A stretch of DNA of 64,000 nucleotides from Rhodobacteraceae bacterium LMO-JJ12 (lineage in GTDB: Bacteria > Pseudomonadota > Alphaproteobacteria > Rhodobacterales > Rhodobacteraceae): contig JAKGBX010000001.1 in NCBI GenBank assembly GCA_021555075.1, forward strand, positions 1,178,001 to 1,242,000. The letters run 5' to 3'. Shown here piece after piece: positions 54,562 to 63,284 of this stretch (positions are counted from its first letter, which is position 1; every line of letters begins with the position of its first letter). A model generated the notes under the pieces. It did no database searches, was not told the origin of the DNA, and saw only the letters and a list, made by a program, of their open reading frames with translations. The translations under genes were made by a program, and so were the position numbers.

Positions 54562-56041
54562 CCGCTTCGGCGACATGCGGGTGACGCACATCCGATGAGC
54601 CGTCAAGATCGGCGATGGTGCGGGCGACGCGCAGCACGCGATGGTAGCCACGCGCCGTTAGCCCCATGCGTTCGGCCACTTTGATCAACAACTCGCGGCC
54701 TTGGGAATCGGGGGTGGCGATTTCTTCCAGCAACTCGCCTTCGGCATCGGAGTTGAGTTGCGCTGTTGAAGACTGTGAATAACGGCTCTCTTGGACCTTG
54801 CGGGCTGCTGCCACGCGCGCGGCCACTTCGGCTGAGCCTTCGCCCGAGGGTGGCAAATCGAGATCGCTATAGGCCACGGGCGGCACTTCGATGCGCAGAT
54901 CGAAGCGGTCCATCAGGGGCCCTGAGATGCGGCCCAGATAGTCTTCGCCACATTGTGGGACACGCGCACAGGCGCGGTTTGGGTCGGAAAGATAGCCGCA
55001 TTTACAAGGGTTTGCGGCGGCGACCAGCATGAATTTACAAGGATAACGCATATGGGCGTTGGCGCGAGAGACCACGATTTCGCCAGTCTCAATCGGTTGG
55101 CGCAGGGTTTCCAGAACGGTGCGGGGAAACTCTGGGAATTCGTCCATAAAGAGCACGCCGTTATGTGCGAGGCTGATCTCGCCGGGGCGGGCGGTGCGCC
55201 CGCCGCCGACAATGGCGGCCATCGAGGCGGTGTGATGGGGTTCGCGGAACGGGCGTGTGCGCGAGATGCCGCCCTCGTCCAGCAACCCGGAGAGGGAATG
55301 GATCATCGAGGTTTCCAACGCTTCGGTCGGGTTGAGCGGTGGCAGGATCGAGGGGATGCGCGCGGCGAGCATGGATTTGCCGGAACCAGGCGAGCCGACC
55401 ATGATCAAGTGATGGCGTCCGGCAGCTGCGATTTCAAGCGCGCGTTTGGCGCGTTCCTGTCCCTTCACGTCCCGCAGGTCGCGCTGCTGCGGGTCGGCCA
55501 GAACTTCACCCGGTTCGGCGGGGGCAAGCGGTGACTGACCGGTAAAGTGGCGCACCACGTCGGACAGGGACTTAGGAGCCAGCACCAGCGCGCCCCCGAC
55601 CCATGCCGCTTCGGCGCCGGACGCGCGCGGGCAAATCAACGTGCGGTTCTGTTCGGCAGCCGACATGGCGGCGGGCAGGGCGCCGAGCACGGGAACCAGG
55701 GAGCCATCGAGCGACAACTCGCCCAGTGCCGTGACCGCCTCGGTTGCATCGCCGGGAATGATTTCGAGCGCGGCCAGAAGTGCGAGGGCGATCGGCAGGT
55801 CATAATGGCTGCCCTCTTTGGGCAGGTCGGCGGGCGAGAGATTGACCGTTATGCGTTTTGACGGCAGCGCGATGGAGAGCGAAGAGAGCGCGGTGCGCAC
55901 CCGGTCGCGTGCTTCGCTGACCGCTTTGTCGGGAAGGCCGACGATAGAGAACGCGGGGAGACCGGGGGTGACGGCGCATTGCACCTCGACAGACCGGGCC
56001 ACGACGCCCTCAAAGGCGACTGTATAGGCGCGCGAAACCAT
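54527..56041 (-). CDS. comM: Magnesium chelatase-like AAA protein ComM/YifB
   Basis: The 504-aa protein has an N-terminal Lon-like segment (MVSRAYTVAFEGVVARSVEVQ; GLPDKAVSEARDRVRTAL), Walker A MVGSPGSGKSMLAA, Walker B ...VLFMDEFPEF and a C-terminal Mg-chelatase domain. ComM is a helicase that promotes branch migration in natural transformation. The start was placed at ATG 56041 after an AGGGGA site; the 7-codon extension is less likely. It converges with the hydrolase gene. Confidence 0.95.
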   Translation of the reverse strand: MVSRAYTVAFEGVVARSVEVQCAVTPGLPAFSIVGLPDKAVSEARDRVRTALSSLSIALPSKRITVNLSPADLPKEGSHYDLPIALALLAALEIIPGDATEAVTALGELSLDGSLVPVLGALPAAMSAAEQNRTLICPRASGAEAAWVGGALVLAPKSLSDVVRHFTGQSPLAPAEPGEVLADPQQRDLRDVKGQERAKRALEIAAAGRHHLIMVGSPGSGKSMLAARIPSILPPLNPTEALETSMIHSLSGLLDEGGISRTRPFREPHHTASMAAIVGGGRTARPGEISLAHNGVLFMDEFPEFPRTVLETLRQPIETGEIVVSRANAHMRYPCKFMLVAAANPCKCGYLSDPNRACARVPQCGEDYLGRISGPLMDRFDLRIEVPPVAYSDLDLPPSGEGSAEVAARVAAARKVQESRYSQSSTAQLNSDAEGELLEEIATPDSQGRELLIKVAERMGLTARGYHRVLRVARTIADLDGSSDVRHPHVAEAVSFRLMALKEQ

Positions 56042-56193
56042 GACTTCCCCTGAGCCGGACATTAAACTTGGTTAATGTCTAGCGCGCAGATGGTTGATGA
56101 ATGGTTAACGCGACCTCATCTGCAAGAGCCACACATACGCTGGCTGCATGAAATGGACTGGGCAAGCGGCAATGAGACATGCGTGGGCAGCCA

Positions 56194-56766
56194 TCACGGA
56201 AGGTGATTAAACCGTATTGCGCGCCATTGGTCCTGGTCGAAATGAAGTTCGGTGACCGAGAGATTGTCGATCTTGTGCGAGAAGGCCGCAGTGGCCTCAA
56301 GTCGGAGCGCCTGTTGCAACTGCGTCAGGATCACGCCGAAATGTGCGACGGCGATGATGTCGGGAGAGGAATGTTCCCTAAAAATTCGGGACACTGCGGC
56401 GTTTACGCGGGTGGTGACATCGTTCCAGCTTTCGCCGCGTGGGGGGCGGATATCGCCGGGGTTTTCCCAGAAGGCGCGGGCGTGGGCCTGATCTTCGATT
56501 TCGTTGTGGCGTTTGAGTTCCCAATCTCCGAAATGCATTTCGCGCAATTGCCGATCGTGGGGCAGACGTGGGCGACCCTGGGCAATTGCGTCGGCTGTGG
56601 CGGTGGCGCGAATAAGGTCTGAGGAAATCACCGGTGCCGTTAGGGGCAGATATTCGGAAAGACGTGCGATCTGGGCCGTGTCGGAGAGATCGGCAGGCAG
56701 ATCGGACCAGCCGACCATGGATTTTGCGTGCGTCGGCCCATGACGAACCCAGAACAGACGCCTCAT
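56194..56766 (-). CDS. Histidine phosphatase superfamily protein (CobC-like)
   Basis: The 190-aa protein carries the RHG motif MRRLFWVRHGPTHAKSM with the nucleophilic His, a middle REMHFGDWE segment with the proton donor Glu, and AVAHFGVILTQL with the second catalytic His. Because it is adjacent to cobP it may be the alpha-ribazole-5'-phosphate phosphatase CobC of cobalamin assembly; the phosphatase superfamily is broad, so substrate is inferred from position. Its start overlaps the cobP stop. Confidence 0.88.
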   Translation of the reverse strand: MRRLFWVRHGPTHAKSMVGWSDLPADLSDTAQIARLSEYLPLTAPVISSDLIRATATADAIAQGRPRLPHDRQLREMHFGDWELKRHNEIEDQAHARAFWENPGDIRPPRGESWNDVTTRVNAAVSRIFREHSSPDIIAVAHFGVILTQLQQALRLEATAAFSHKIDNLSVTELHFDQDQWRAIRFNHLP

Positions 56767-57284
56767 GAGGGCGCGCCTTTCAGGATGAGCGGCAGGCCGG
56801 CGGTTATTAGAATGACGTGATCGGCCTGGGCGGCAAGCGCCTGATTGAGCTGACCTTGGGCGTTGGCAAATTGTCGCATGAGCGCATTCTCGGCCACGCC
56901 TGCAAGCCCGACCTCGTTGGAGACCACCACAACAGGGGCGGGGCGGGCGGCAAGTGCTGCCAGAAGTTCGGCTTGTTCGGCCGCGAGATCATGCTCGGCG
57001 AGGAGATGATTTGAGAGCCATAGGGTCGCGCAATCGAGAAGAACAGCGTGATCCTGGGGGGCTTTGCGAAGGGCTTCGGCGAGAGCAAGCGGGGCTTCAA
57101 CGGTGGTCCAGTCGGGACCGCGAGAGGCACGATGGCGCTCGATCTTGGCCTTCATTTCGCTGTCGTACGCTTGGGCCGTGGCGAGATAGAGCATGGGCAG
57201 ACCCATGGCATGCACAAGGGATTCGGCGTAGGCCGATTTGCCGCTGGCGATACCGCCGAGAACGAGAGTGAGTTGTGCAGGCAT
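56763..57284 (-). CDS. cobP: Adenosylcobinamide kinase / adenosylcobinamide-phosphate guanylyltransferase
   Basis: CobP (CobU) phosphorylates adenosylcobinamide and transfers GMP to it in cobalamin nucleotide-loop assembly. The 173-aa product has the P-loop LVLGGIASGKSAYAESL, the guanylylation His region (MKAKIERHRASRGPDW) and LLDCATLWLSNHLL. ecm in this window needs the cofactor produced. It lies directly upstream of the phosphatase gene, overlapping by four bases. Confidence 0.94.
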   Translation of the reverse strand: MPAQLTLVLGGIASGKSAYAESLVHAMGLPMLYLATAQAYDSEMKAKIERHRASRGPDWTTVEAPLALAEALRKAPQDHAVLLDCATLWLSNHLLAEHDLAAEQAELLAALAARPAPVVVVSNEVGLAGVAENALMRQFANAQGQLNQALAAQADHVILITAGLPLILKGAPS

Positions 57285-57337
57285 CGCAATGTCCTTATTT
57301 GCGCCTTGGGTAGCAGAGGCGAGAAGGCGAGAAAAGC

Positions 57338-58135
57338 ATGGTGCGATGGGTGATGATGATCTGGCTTGGGTTGGCCGGAATGGCGCAGGCAGGCGAGATG
57401 CCGAAAGGGATGGCCGAGGCTGATGTGGTTCTCTTGGGGGAAGTGCATGACAACGCGGTTATTCACGCGCGTCAGGCCGAATTTGTGAAACGGATTCGTC
57501 CGCGCGCGATGGTGTTTGAGATGCTCACATCCGAGCAGGCGGCCAAGGCGGTGCCAGAGGTGCGCGCGGATAGTGAAATGCTGAAAACCGCGTTGAGCTG
57601 GGACGAATCGGGATGGCCTGATTTCTCGATGTATTACCCGGTTTTTGAGGCTGGTGGAGAGGCGCTGTTCCTTGGCGCGGCGGTGCCGCGAAATGAAGCC
57701 TATGCGGCGATGGAAAAGGGTGTGCCCGAGAGCTTTGGCGAAGGTGCCGCGCGTTTTGGGTTGACCAGCGCATTGCCGCAAGACGAGCAGGAGGCACGCG
57801 AGGCGCTTCAGCATGCGGCCCATTGCGAGGCTTTGCCGAAAGAGATGTTGCCAGTCATGGTTGAATTGCAACGGTTGCGCGATGCTATGTTGGCGCGCAC
57901 TGTGCTGGAGGCGCTTGAGGCGACAGGCGGGCCTGTCGTGGTGATCACCGGCAATGGCCACGTGCGCAAGGATTGGGGGGTGCCGTCTTTGTTGGAGAAG
58001 GCGCAACCCGGTATCAGCATTTTCGCCATGGGGCTTGTTGAGGAAGGTGGTGAAGGGGAGGGCCAGTTTGACGCTGAGGAGAGCTTCCCGCAGGCGGAAC
58101 GCGAAGACCCGTGTGGGGCGTTTGAGAAGGGGTGA
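57338..58135 (+). CDS. ChaN/Tiki-like iron or heme-binding lipid/periplasmic protein
   Basis: The 265-aa product has an N-terminal signal segment (MVRWVMMIWLGLAGMAQAG) without a lipobox. The ChaN-fold markers are LLGEVHDNAVIHARQAEFV, MVFEMLTSEQAA and VVITGNGHVRKDWGVP, the histidines that coordinate metal or heme. Its role, if like ChaN, is in iron/heme handling in the periplasm. It is divergent from cobP with a 53-bp gap. Confidence 0.86.
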   Translation: MVRWVMMIWLGLAGMAQAGEMPKGMAEADVVLLGEVHDNAVIHARQAEFVKRIRPRAMVFEMLTSEQAAKAVPEVRADSEMLKTALSWDESGWPDFSMYYPVFEAGGEALFLGAAVPRNEAYAAMEKGVPESFGEGAARFGLTSALPQDEQEAREALQHAAHCEALPKEMLPVMVELQRLRDAMLARTVLEALEATGGPVVVITGNGHVRKDWGVPSLLEKAQPGISIFAMGLVEEGGEGEGQFDAEESFPQAEREDPCGAFEKG

Positions 58136-58193
58136 CCCCATTGTTTTCACGCTCATAGCCCCGTAACTAGGAAAGTGAGCCGAATGGGGGGCC

Positions 58194-59426
58194 ATGATGA
58201 CTGCCAAAACGCCTGCTGAAATACCTGCCAAGACACTGGCGGGGAAACGCATCCTGTTGATCATCTCGGGCGGGATTGCGGCCTACAAATGTCTCGATCT
58301 GATCCGGCGATTGCGTGAACGTGGCGCATCGGTGACCCCGGTACTGACACGCGGCGCGCAGCAGTTTGTAACCCCGTTGTCGGTGGCTGCATTGGCGGGC
58401 GAGAAGGCCTATACCGACCTGTTTGATCTGACAGACGAGGCCGAGATGGGCCATATCCAGCTCAGCCGAGTGGCCGATCTGGTGGTGGTGGCACCGGCGA
58501 CGGCGAACATTTTGGCCAAGATGGCGGGTGGGCAGGCCGACGATCTGGCCACGACGTTGTTGATGGCCACCGATACGCCCGTGCTGGCCGCACCGGCGAT
58601 GAATTTGCGGATGTATGAGCACCCGGCAACTCAGCGCAATATCGCGACATTGAAGGGCGATGGCGTGCGGTTTGTCGGGCCGAACGCCGGTGATATGGCG
58701 TGCGGTGAGTTCGGACCCGGACGGATGGCCGAACCGCTGGAAATTGTTGCCGCAATTGAAGCTGAATTGAGCGATGGGCCGCTTAAGGGCAAGCGGATTC
58801 TGGTGACTTCGGGGCCGACGCATGAGCCGATTGATCCGGTGCGCTATATCGCCAACCGATCGTCGGGGGCGCAGGGCACGGCGATTGCAAATGCCTTGGC
58901 GGCGTTGGGGGCCGAGGTTGTTTTTGTCACCGGTCCGGCAGAGGCCGCGCGCCCCAACGGGGTGCAGATAGTTGAGGTGGAAAGTGCCGCCGAGATGTTG
59001 GCGGCGGTGGAAGCGGCGCTGCCAGTGGCCGCGGGGGTATTTGCGGCGGCTGTGGCGGATTGGCGGGTGGACGGGGCGGGGACGTCGAAGATCAAGAAGG
59101 TGGCGGGGAAATTGCCTGTGCTGGAATTTTCCGAGAACCCGGATATCTTGAAACGTGTTTCGCGGATGGAAAGCGGGCGGCCCGCGTTGGTGGTGGGGTT
59201 TGCCGCCGAAACCGACGATGTGATCGTCAATGCAACGACCAAGCGCAAGCGTAAGGGGTGTGACTGGATCGTGGCCAATGATGTCTCGCCCGAGACGGGA
59301 ATCATGGGCGGGGCGGAGAATGCGGTGCATCTGATTTCGGATGCAGGCGTTGAAGACTGGCCGCGCATGGGCAAGGGCGAGGTAGCCATGCGGCTGGCGG
59401 AGCGGATTGCCGAGGCGTTGGGATAA
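58194..59426 (+). CDS. coaBC: Bifunctional phosphopantothenoylcysteine decarboxylase/synthetase
   Basis: CoaBC performs two consecutive steps of coenzyme A synthesis. The 410-aa protein has the flavin decarboxylase domain (LIISGGIAAYKCLDLIRRL; PAMNLRMYEHPATQRN) and the CTP-dependent ligase domain starting LVTSGPTHEPIDPVRYIANR, with the usual SSGAQG. Both domains are intact. dut follows after a 52-bp spacer that carries a short GC-rich repeat. Confidence 0.96.
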   Translation: MMTAKTPAEIPAKTLAGKRILLIISGGIAAYKCLDLIRRLRERGASVTPVLTRGAQQFVTPLSVAALAGEKAYTDLFDLTDEAEMGHIQLSRVADLVVVAPATANILAKMAGGQADDLATTLLMATDTPVLAAPAMNLRMYEHPATQRNIATLKGDGVRFVGPNAGDMACGEFGPGRMAEPLEIVAAIEAELSDGPLKGKRILVTSGPTHEPIDPVRYIANRSSGAQGTAIANALAALGAEVVFVTGPAEAARPNGVQIVEVESAAEMLAAVEAALPVAAGVFAAAVADWRVDGAGTSKIKKVAGKLPVLEFSENPDILKRVSRMESGRPALVVGFAAETDDVIVNATTKRKRKGCDWIVANDVSPETGIMGGAENAVHLISDAGVEDWPRMGKGEVAMRLAERIAEALG

Positions 59427-59435
59427 AGAGATTTA

Positions 59436-59470
59436 GGGCCTCCGGCGGGGATATTTCGAGCAAGATGAAG
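59436..59470. repeat. Rhodobacterales-type intergenic motif between coaBC and dut
   Basis: The sequence GCCTCCGGCGGGG followed by ATATTTCGAGCAAGATGAAG resembles a short intergenic motif I remember as frequent after genes in Rhodobacterales genomes. GCC-TCC-GGC forms a tiny hairpin. Only one clear copy was seen in this window, so the abundance is from memory. Confidence 0.4.
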
Positions 59471-59478
59471 GGGTTGGC

Positions 59479-59934
59479 GTGGTTTCCTTGAAGCTGAGTT
59501 GGGTTGAGGGGGCGGACCAGAAGGTGGCGCTTCCTTCCTATGAGACGCCGGGTGCGGCGGGTGCGGATGTGCGGGCTAACCTGCCGGATCGGGGGGCTGT
59601 CGTTCTCGCACCCGGAGCGAGAGCGTTGATCCCGACGGGGTTGCGCATGGAAATTCCGCTTGGGTTTGAGGTGCAGGTGCGGCCACGTTCGGGGCTGGCG
59701 TTGAAGCATGGGATCATGTTGGTGAACAGCCCCGGGACGATTGACAGCGATTATCGCGGTGAGTTGGGGGTGATCATGCTTAATGCCGGGGACGCGGCGT
59801 TTGAGATCAGACATGGTGACAGGGTTGCGCAATTGATTGTGGCACCGGTGGTGCAGGCGGCGTTTTCGTTGGTTGACGAGTTGAGCGAGACGGCGCGGGG
59901 CGGTGGCGGGTTCGGCTCAACCGGGCGGGGATAG
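59479..59934 (+). CDS. dut: dUTP diphosphatase
   Basis: Dut hydrolyses dUTP to dUMP. The 151-aa trimeric enzyme shows motif 1 ([16 protein letters not shown]), motif 2 ([16 protein letters not shown]), motif 3 ([19 protein letters not shown]), motif 4 and C-terminal motif 5 ([10 protein letters not shown]). The start is GTG 59479. The MoeB-like gene begins just 7 bp after the stop. Confidence 0.97.
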   Translation: MVSLKLSWVEGADQKVALPSYETPGAAGADVRANLPDRGAVVLAPGARALIPTGLRMEIPLGFEVQVRPRSGLALKHGIMLVNSPGTIDSDYRGELGVIMLNAGDAAFEIRHGDRVAQLIVAPVVQAAFSLVDELSETARGGGGFGSTGRG

Positions 59935-59941
59935 ACGGCGG

Positions 59942-61000
59942 ATGCTGCTGGTTATTGGCATTGCGGTGATGATCTGGGTGGTCGGGCGTTTGATGCGCTG
60001 GCCCGGGGTCATGGTCTGGGCGTTGATCGCGCTTTTGTGGCTGGCGGTGTTTGTGATGCATTTGGTGCTGCCGACGGGGCATGGCCTGCGCGTGGCGACG
60101 GGGGAAAGCCCGGTGCTGTGGGGGATGATCGGGGCCGGGGCGCTGGTGGCGGCGCTCTATGCGCGGGGGCTGAAATGGCTCCGGGCGCGTGCGCCGGAGC
60201 AGACGTTCAGTCAGGCAGAAACGCCGGGCGACGCAAAGCCGGGGGCGTTTTCGGAAGGCGAGCTTTCGCGCTATGCCCGCCACATCGTGTTGCGCGAGTT
60301 GGGCGGGCCGGGGCAGAAAAAACTTAAAAGTGCCAAGGTGTTGGTGATTGGGGCCGGGGGGCTGGGGTCGCCTGCGCTGCTTTATCTTGCTGCGGCGGGG
60401 GTGGGTCGGATCGGGGTCGTGGATGATGATGTGGTCGATGCCAGCAACCTGCAACGGCAAGTCATTCACCGCCAGGACGATATCGGAGACCCCAAGGTGC
60501 AATCGGCGATGGAGGCGATGCGCGGGGTGAATCCCTTTGTCGACGTGCGGCCTTATCAGCGGCGATTGAGCGAGGAAATCGTGGGTGAACTGTTCGCCGA
60601 GTATGATGTGATCCTTGACGGGACCGACAATTCCGACACCCGATACCTGGTCAACCGGGCCGCCGTGGCGACGGGTAAGCCGTTGATTTCAGGGGCGATT
60701 GCGCAATGGGAGGGGCAGCTTTCGGTGTTTGATCCAAAAGCGGGCGCGCCTTGCTATCAATGCGTGTTTCCAGAAGCACCGGCGGCTGGGTTGGCACCGT
60801 CTTGTTCGGAGGCCGGAGTCGTTGGGCCGCTGCCGGGGGTGATCGGGGCGATGATGGCGCTGGAGGCGATCAAGTTGATTGCGGGGGCCGGGCATGTTCT
60901 GCGTGGTGAAATGATGATTTACGACGGGCTTTGGGGTGAAAGCCGCAAGATCACCGTGAAACGGCGGGCGGATTGTCCGATCTGTGGTGGCGCCGGTTAA
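59942..61000 (+). CDS. moeB: MoeB/ThiF family adenylyltransferase with N-terminal membrane segments
   Basis: The 352-aa protein has a 110-residue N-terminal extension with about three hydrophobic helices (MLLVIGIAVMIWVVG; VWALIALLWLAVFVMHLVL; GMIGAGALVAALYARGL) ahead of a standard E1-like domain. The domain has the ATP loop VLVIGAGGLGSPALLY, DDDVVDASNLQRQVIHR, a CYQCVFPEAP segment and zinc-binding C-terminal CPICGG. E1-like enzymes adenylate the C-terminus of MoaD or ThiS sulfur carriers. The membrane extension is atypical of soluble MoeB, though seen in some Rhodobacterales annotations. It follows dut at 7 bp, an operon link. Confidence 0.9.
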   Translation: MLLVIGIAVMIWVVGRLMRWPGVMVWALIALLWLAVFVMHLVLPTGHGLRVATGESPVLWGMIGAGALVAALYARGLKWLRARAPEQTFSQAETPGDAKPGAFSEGELSRYARHIVLRELGGPGQKKLKSAKVLVIGAGGLGSPALLYLAAAGVGRIGVVDDDVVDASNLQRQVIHRQDDIGDPKVQSAMEAMRGVNPFVDVRPYQRRLSEEIVGELFAEYDVILDGTDNSDTRYLVNRAAVATGKPLISGAIAQWEGQLSVFDPKAGAPCYQCVFPEAPAAGLAPSCSEAGVVGPLPGVIGAMMALEAIKLIAGAGHVLRGEMMIYDGLWGESRKITVKRRADCPICGGAG

Positions 61001-61016
61001 CCATTTCGCAAGGCGG

Positions 61017-61126
61017 GGTTAAGACGGCAAACTCTGTGAAAATCGGGGGGAGATCAGCGTGCACACCCCGGCTGCCCGGCGGCTGCCGGGGGAATTGGGA
61101 TTGCGCGCGCGCCCGAGAGGTTAACC
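61017..61126. repeat. Dispersed intergenic repeat, copy C (diverged)
   Basis: This copy aligns to copy B from its GGTTAA start: TGAAAATCGGGGGG sits at the same offset (21-34), and CCCGGCTGCC with CGGCTGCC blocks recall the CGGCTG units of copies A and B. It ends GAGAGGTTAACC, similar to GCAGAGGTTAACC in copy A. It lies between moeB and the M3 peptidase gene. Confidence 0.6.
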
Positions 61127-61210
61127 CGGTGTGCGATGTGGTCGCGCGGGCGGATTGTGATGTCAGGCGTGGGGGCTTATGTCTTGGCCAAGCGACATCA
61201 GGAGAGACGC

Positions 61211-63226
61211 ATGACCAACCCCTTGCTGCAAGATTGGGATACCCCGTTTGAATTGGCACCGTTTGATCGGATTTCCGACGCGGATTTCGCGCCCGCACTG
61301 GAGGCCGCGCTGAAAGCGCATGAGGCGGAAATTGCGGCGATTGCCGACAATGACGCCGCGCCGGGATTTGACAACGTGATCGGCGCGTTGGAGTCGGCGG
61401 GGGAAGCGCTCGACAAGGTGTTGGGCGTGTTCTTTACCGTGGCGGGCGCCGACAGCAATCCGAAGCGGGAAGAATTGCAGCGCGAGTTTTCACCCAAGCT
61501 GGCCCGGCATTTTGCCGCCGTAACCGCGAACAAGGCGCTGTTCGCGCGGGTCGAGGCGGTGTGGGAGGCGCGCGATACTTTGGGACTGAGCGACGAGCAG
61601 GCGCGGGTCTTGATGTTGACCCGGCGCGGATTCGTGCGATCGGGGGCGGCGTTGAGCGGGGCCGAGGACGCGCGGATGAAAGAGATCAAGGCGCGGTTGG
61701 CCGAGTTGGGCACGAGCTTTACGCAGAACCTGTTAGCAGATGAGCGCGCGTGGTTCATGGAGCTGGAAGAGGGCGATCTGGAAGGGTTGCCCGAGTTTGT
61801 TGTGGAAGCGGCGCGCGAAGCGGGGCGTGAGAAGGGGGCGAAGGGGCCGGTTGTCACGCTGTCGCGTTCATTGATCGTGCCGTTCTTGCAATTCTCGCCG
61901 CGCAGGGATTTGCGCGAGAAGGCGTTTGCGGCGTGGGCTGCGCGCGGAGCGAATGGTGGGGCGCATGACAACCGCGCGATTGCGGGCGAGATTCTGGCGC
62001 TTCGCGAAGAGCGGGCGAAACTTCTGGGGTATGGCAATTTCGCGCAATTCAAGCTGGAAACCGAGATGGCCAAGACGCCGGACGCGGTGCGTGAATTGTT
62101 GATGGCGGTCTGGGAACCGGCCAAGGCACGGGCCGAGGCAGACGGCGCGGTTCTGGAAGACATGATGCATGCGGATGGCGTGAACGGGCAGTTGGAGGCT
62201 TGGGATTGGCGCTATTATGCGGCGAAACGGCGCCAGCAGGAACATGATCTGGATGAGGCGGCGCTGAAGCCTTACCTGTCTCTGGACGCGATGATCGAGG
62301 CGGCGTTCTCCTGTGCAAACCGGCTGTTCGGGTTGGAGTTCAAGCCGCTGGACGTGTCGCTTTATCATCCCGATTGCCGGGCCTGGGAGGTGACGCGGAA
62401 CGGCAAGCATGTGGCCGTGTTTATCGGGGATTATTTTGCGCGTGGCAGCAAACGCTCGGGCGCGTGGTGTTCGGCGATGCGTGCGCAGGCGAACTTTCCG
62501 CGCGAGCAGGCGCCGGTGGTGATAAATGTGTGCAACTTTGCCAAGGGGAACCCGTGTTTGCTGTCTTATGATGATGCGCGCACGCTGTTTCACGAGTTTG
62601 GTCATGCGTTGCACCAGATGTTGAGCGATGTGACGTATGAGAGCGTCAGCGGGACATCGGTGGCGCGCGATTTCGTGGAACTGCCGAGCCAGCTTTTCGA
62701 ACACTGGCTGGAGGTGCCGGAGGTGTTGCGCGAATTTGCCCGCCATGTTGATACCGGCGAGGCGATGCCGGAGGCGATGCTGGACAAGGTTCTGGGGGCG
62801 GCGAATTTCGATCAGGGGTTCCAGACGGTAGAGTTTGTTGCCTCGGCGATGGTCGATCTGGAGTTTCATGATGGGGCGGCGCCCGACGATGTGATGGCGC
62901 GCCAGGCGGAGGTTTTGAAGGGGTTGGGCCTGCCGCATGCAATCACGATGCGTCATGCCACTCCGCATTTTGCGCATGTGTTTTCCGGTGATGGTTATTC
63001 CTCGGGTTACTATTCTTACATGTGGTCGGAGGTGATGGATGCCGATGCCTTTGCCGCCTTTGAAGAGGCAGGCGGGGCATTTGACGCCGAGATCGCCCGG
63101 TCGCTGGAGGATAATATCCTGTCGAGGGGGGGATCGGTGGATGCCGGCGAGCTATACAAACGGTTTCGCGGGCGGCTTCCGGGGGTTGAGGCGCTGCTTG
63201 AAGGGCGCGGATTGACCGGGGTGTGA
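61211..63226 (+). CDS. M3 family zinc oligopeptidase (oligopeptidase A / Dcp-like)
   Basis: The 671-aa cytosolic peptidase starts MTNPLLQDWDTPFELAPFDR. The zinc site is HEFGH (H461 to H465) with the third ligand E490 in DFVELPSQ, as in the M3 family. The IARSLEDNILSRGGS and YKRFRGRLP C-terminus also fits. These enzymes degrade short peptides, including signal-peptide fragments. AGGAGAG precedes ATG 61211. It is separated from moeB by repeat copy C. Confidence 0.94.
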   Translation: MTNPLLQDWDTPFELAPFDRISDADFAPALEAALKAHEAEIAAIADNDAAPGFDNVIGALESAGEALDKVLGVFFTVAGADSNPKREELQREFSPKLARHFAAVTANKALFARVEAVWEARDTLGLSDEQARVLMLTRRGFVRSGAALSGAEDARMKEIKARLAELGTSFTQNLLADERAWFMELEEGDLEGLPEFVVEAAREAGREKGAKGPVVTLSRSLIVPFLQFSPRRDLREKAFAAWAARGANGGAHDNRAIAGEILALREERAKLLGYGNFAQFKLETEMAKTPDAVRELLMAVWEPAKARAEADGAVLEDMMHADGVNGQLEAWDWRYYAAKRRQQEHDLDEAALKPYLSLDAMIEAAFSCANRLFGLEFKPLDVSLYHPDCRAWEVTRNGKHVAVFIGDYFARGSKRSGAWCSAMRAQANFPREQAPVVINVCNFAKGNPCLLSYDDARTLFHEFGHALHQMLSDVTYESVSGTSVARDFVELPSQLFEHWLEVPEVLREFARHVDTGEAMPEAMLDKVLGAANFDQGFQTVEFVASAMVDLEFHDGAAPDDVMARQAEVLKGLGLPHAITMRHATPHFAHVFSGDGYSSGYYSYMWSEVMDADAFAAFEEAGGAFDAEIARSLEDNILSRGGSVDAGELYKRFRGRLPGVEALLEGRGLTGV

Positions 63227-63230
63227 GCGC

Positions 63231-63257
63231 TATGGGCGCGCATTTTGCGCGCCCATA
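63231..63257. terminator. Bidirectional hairpin between peptidase and capsule-export genes
   Basis: A perfect 12-bp stem (63231-63242 with 63246-63257, 3-nt loop) starts 4 bp after the peptidase stop. The minus-strand gene ends at 63285, so the hairpin could serve both convergent transcripts. There is no clear U-run. Confidence 0.55.
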
Positions 63258-63284
63258 AAGCATTTGATCAAAGGGAAGGTCGCC

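Noticed and set aside
57942-57953. GTGATCAC inside the ChaN-like gene as a further TCA operator
   Set aside because: It is in coding sequence, the flanking bases do not match the decamer, and there is no second site at 21 bp.
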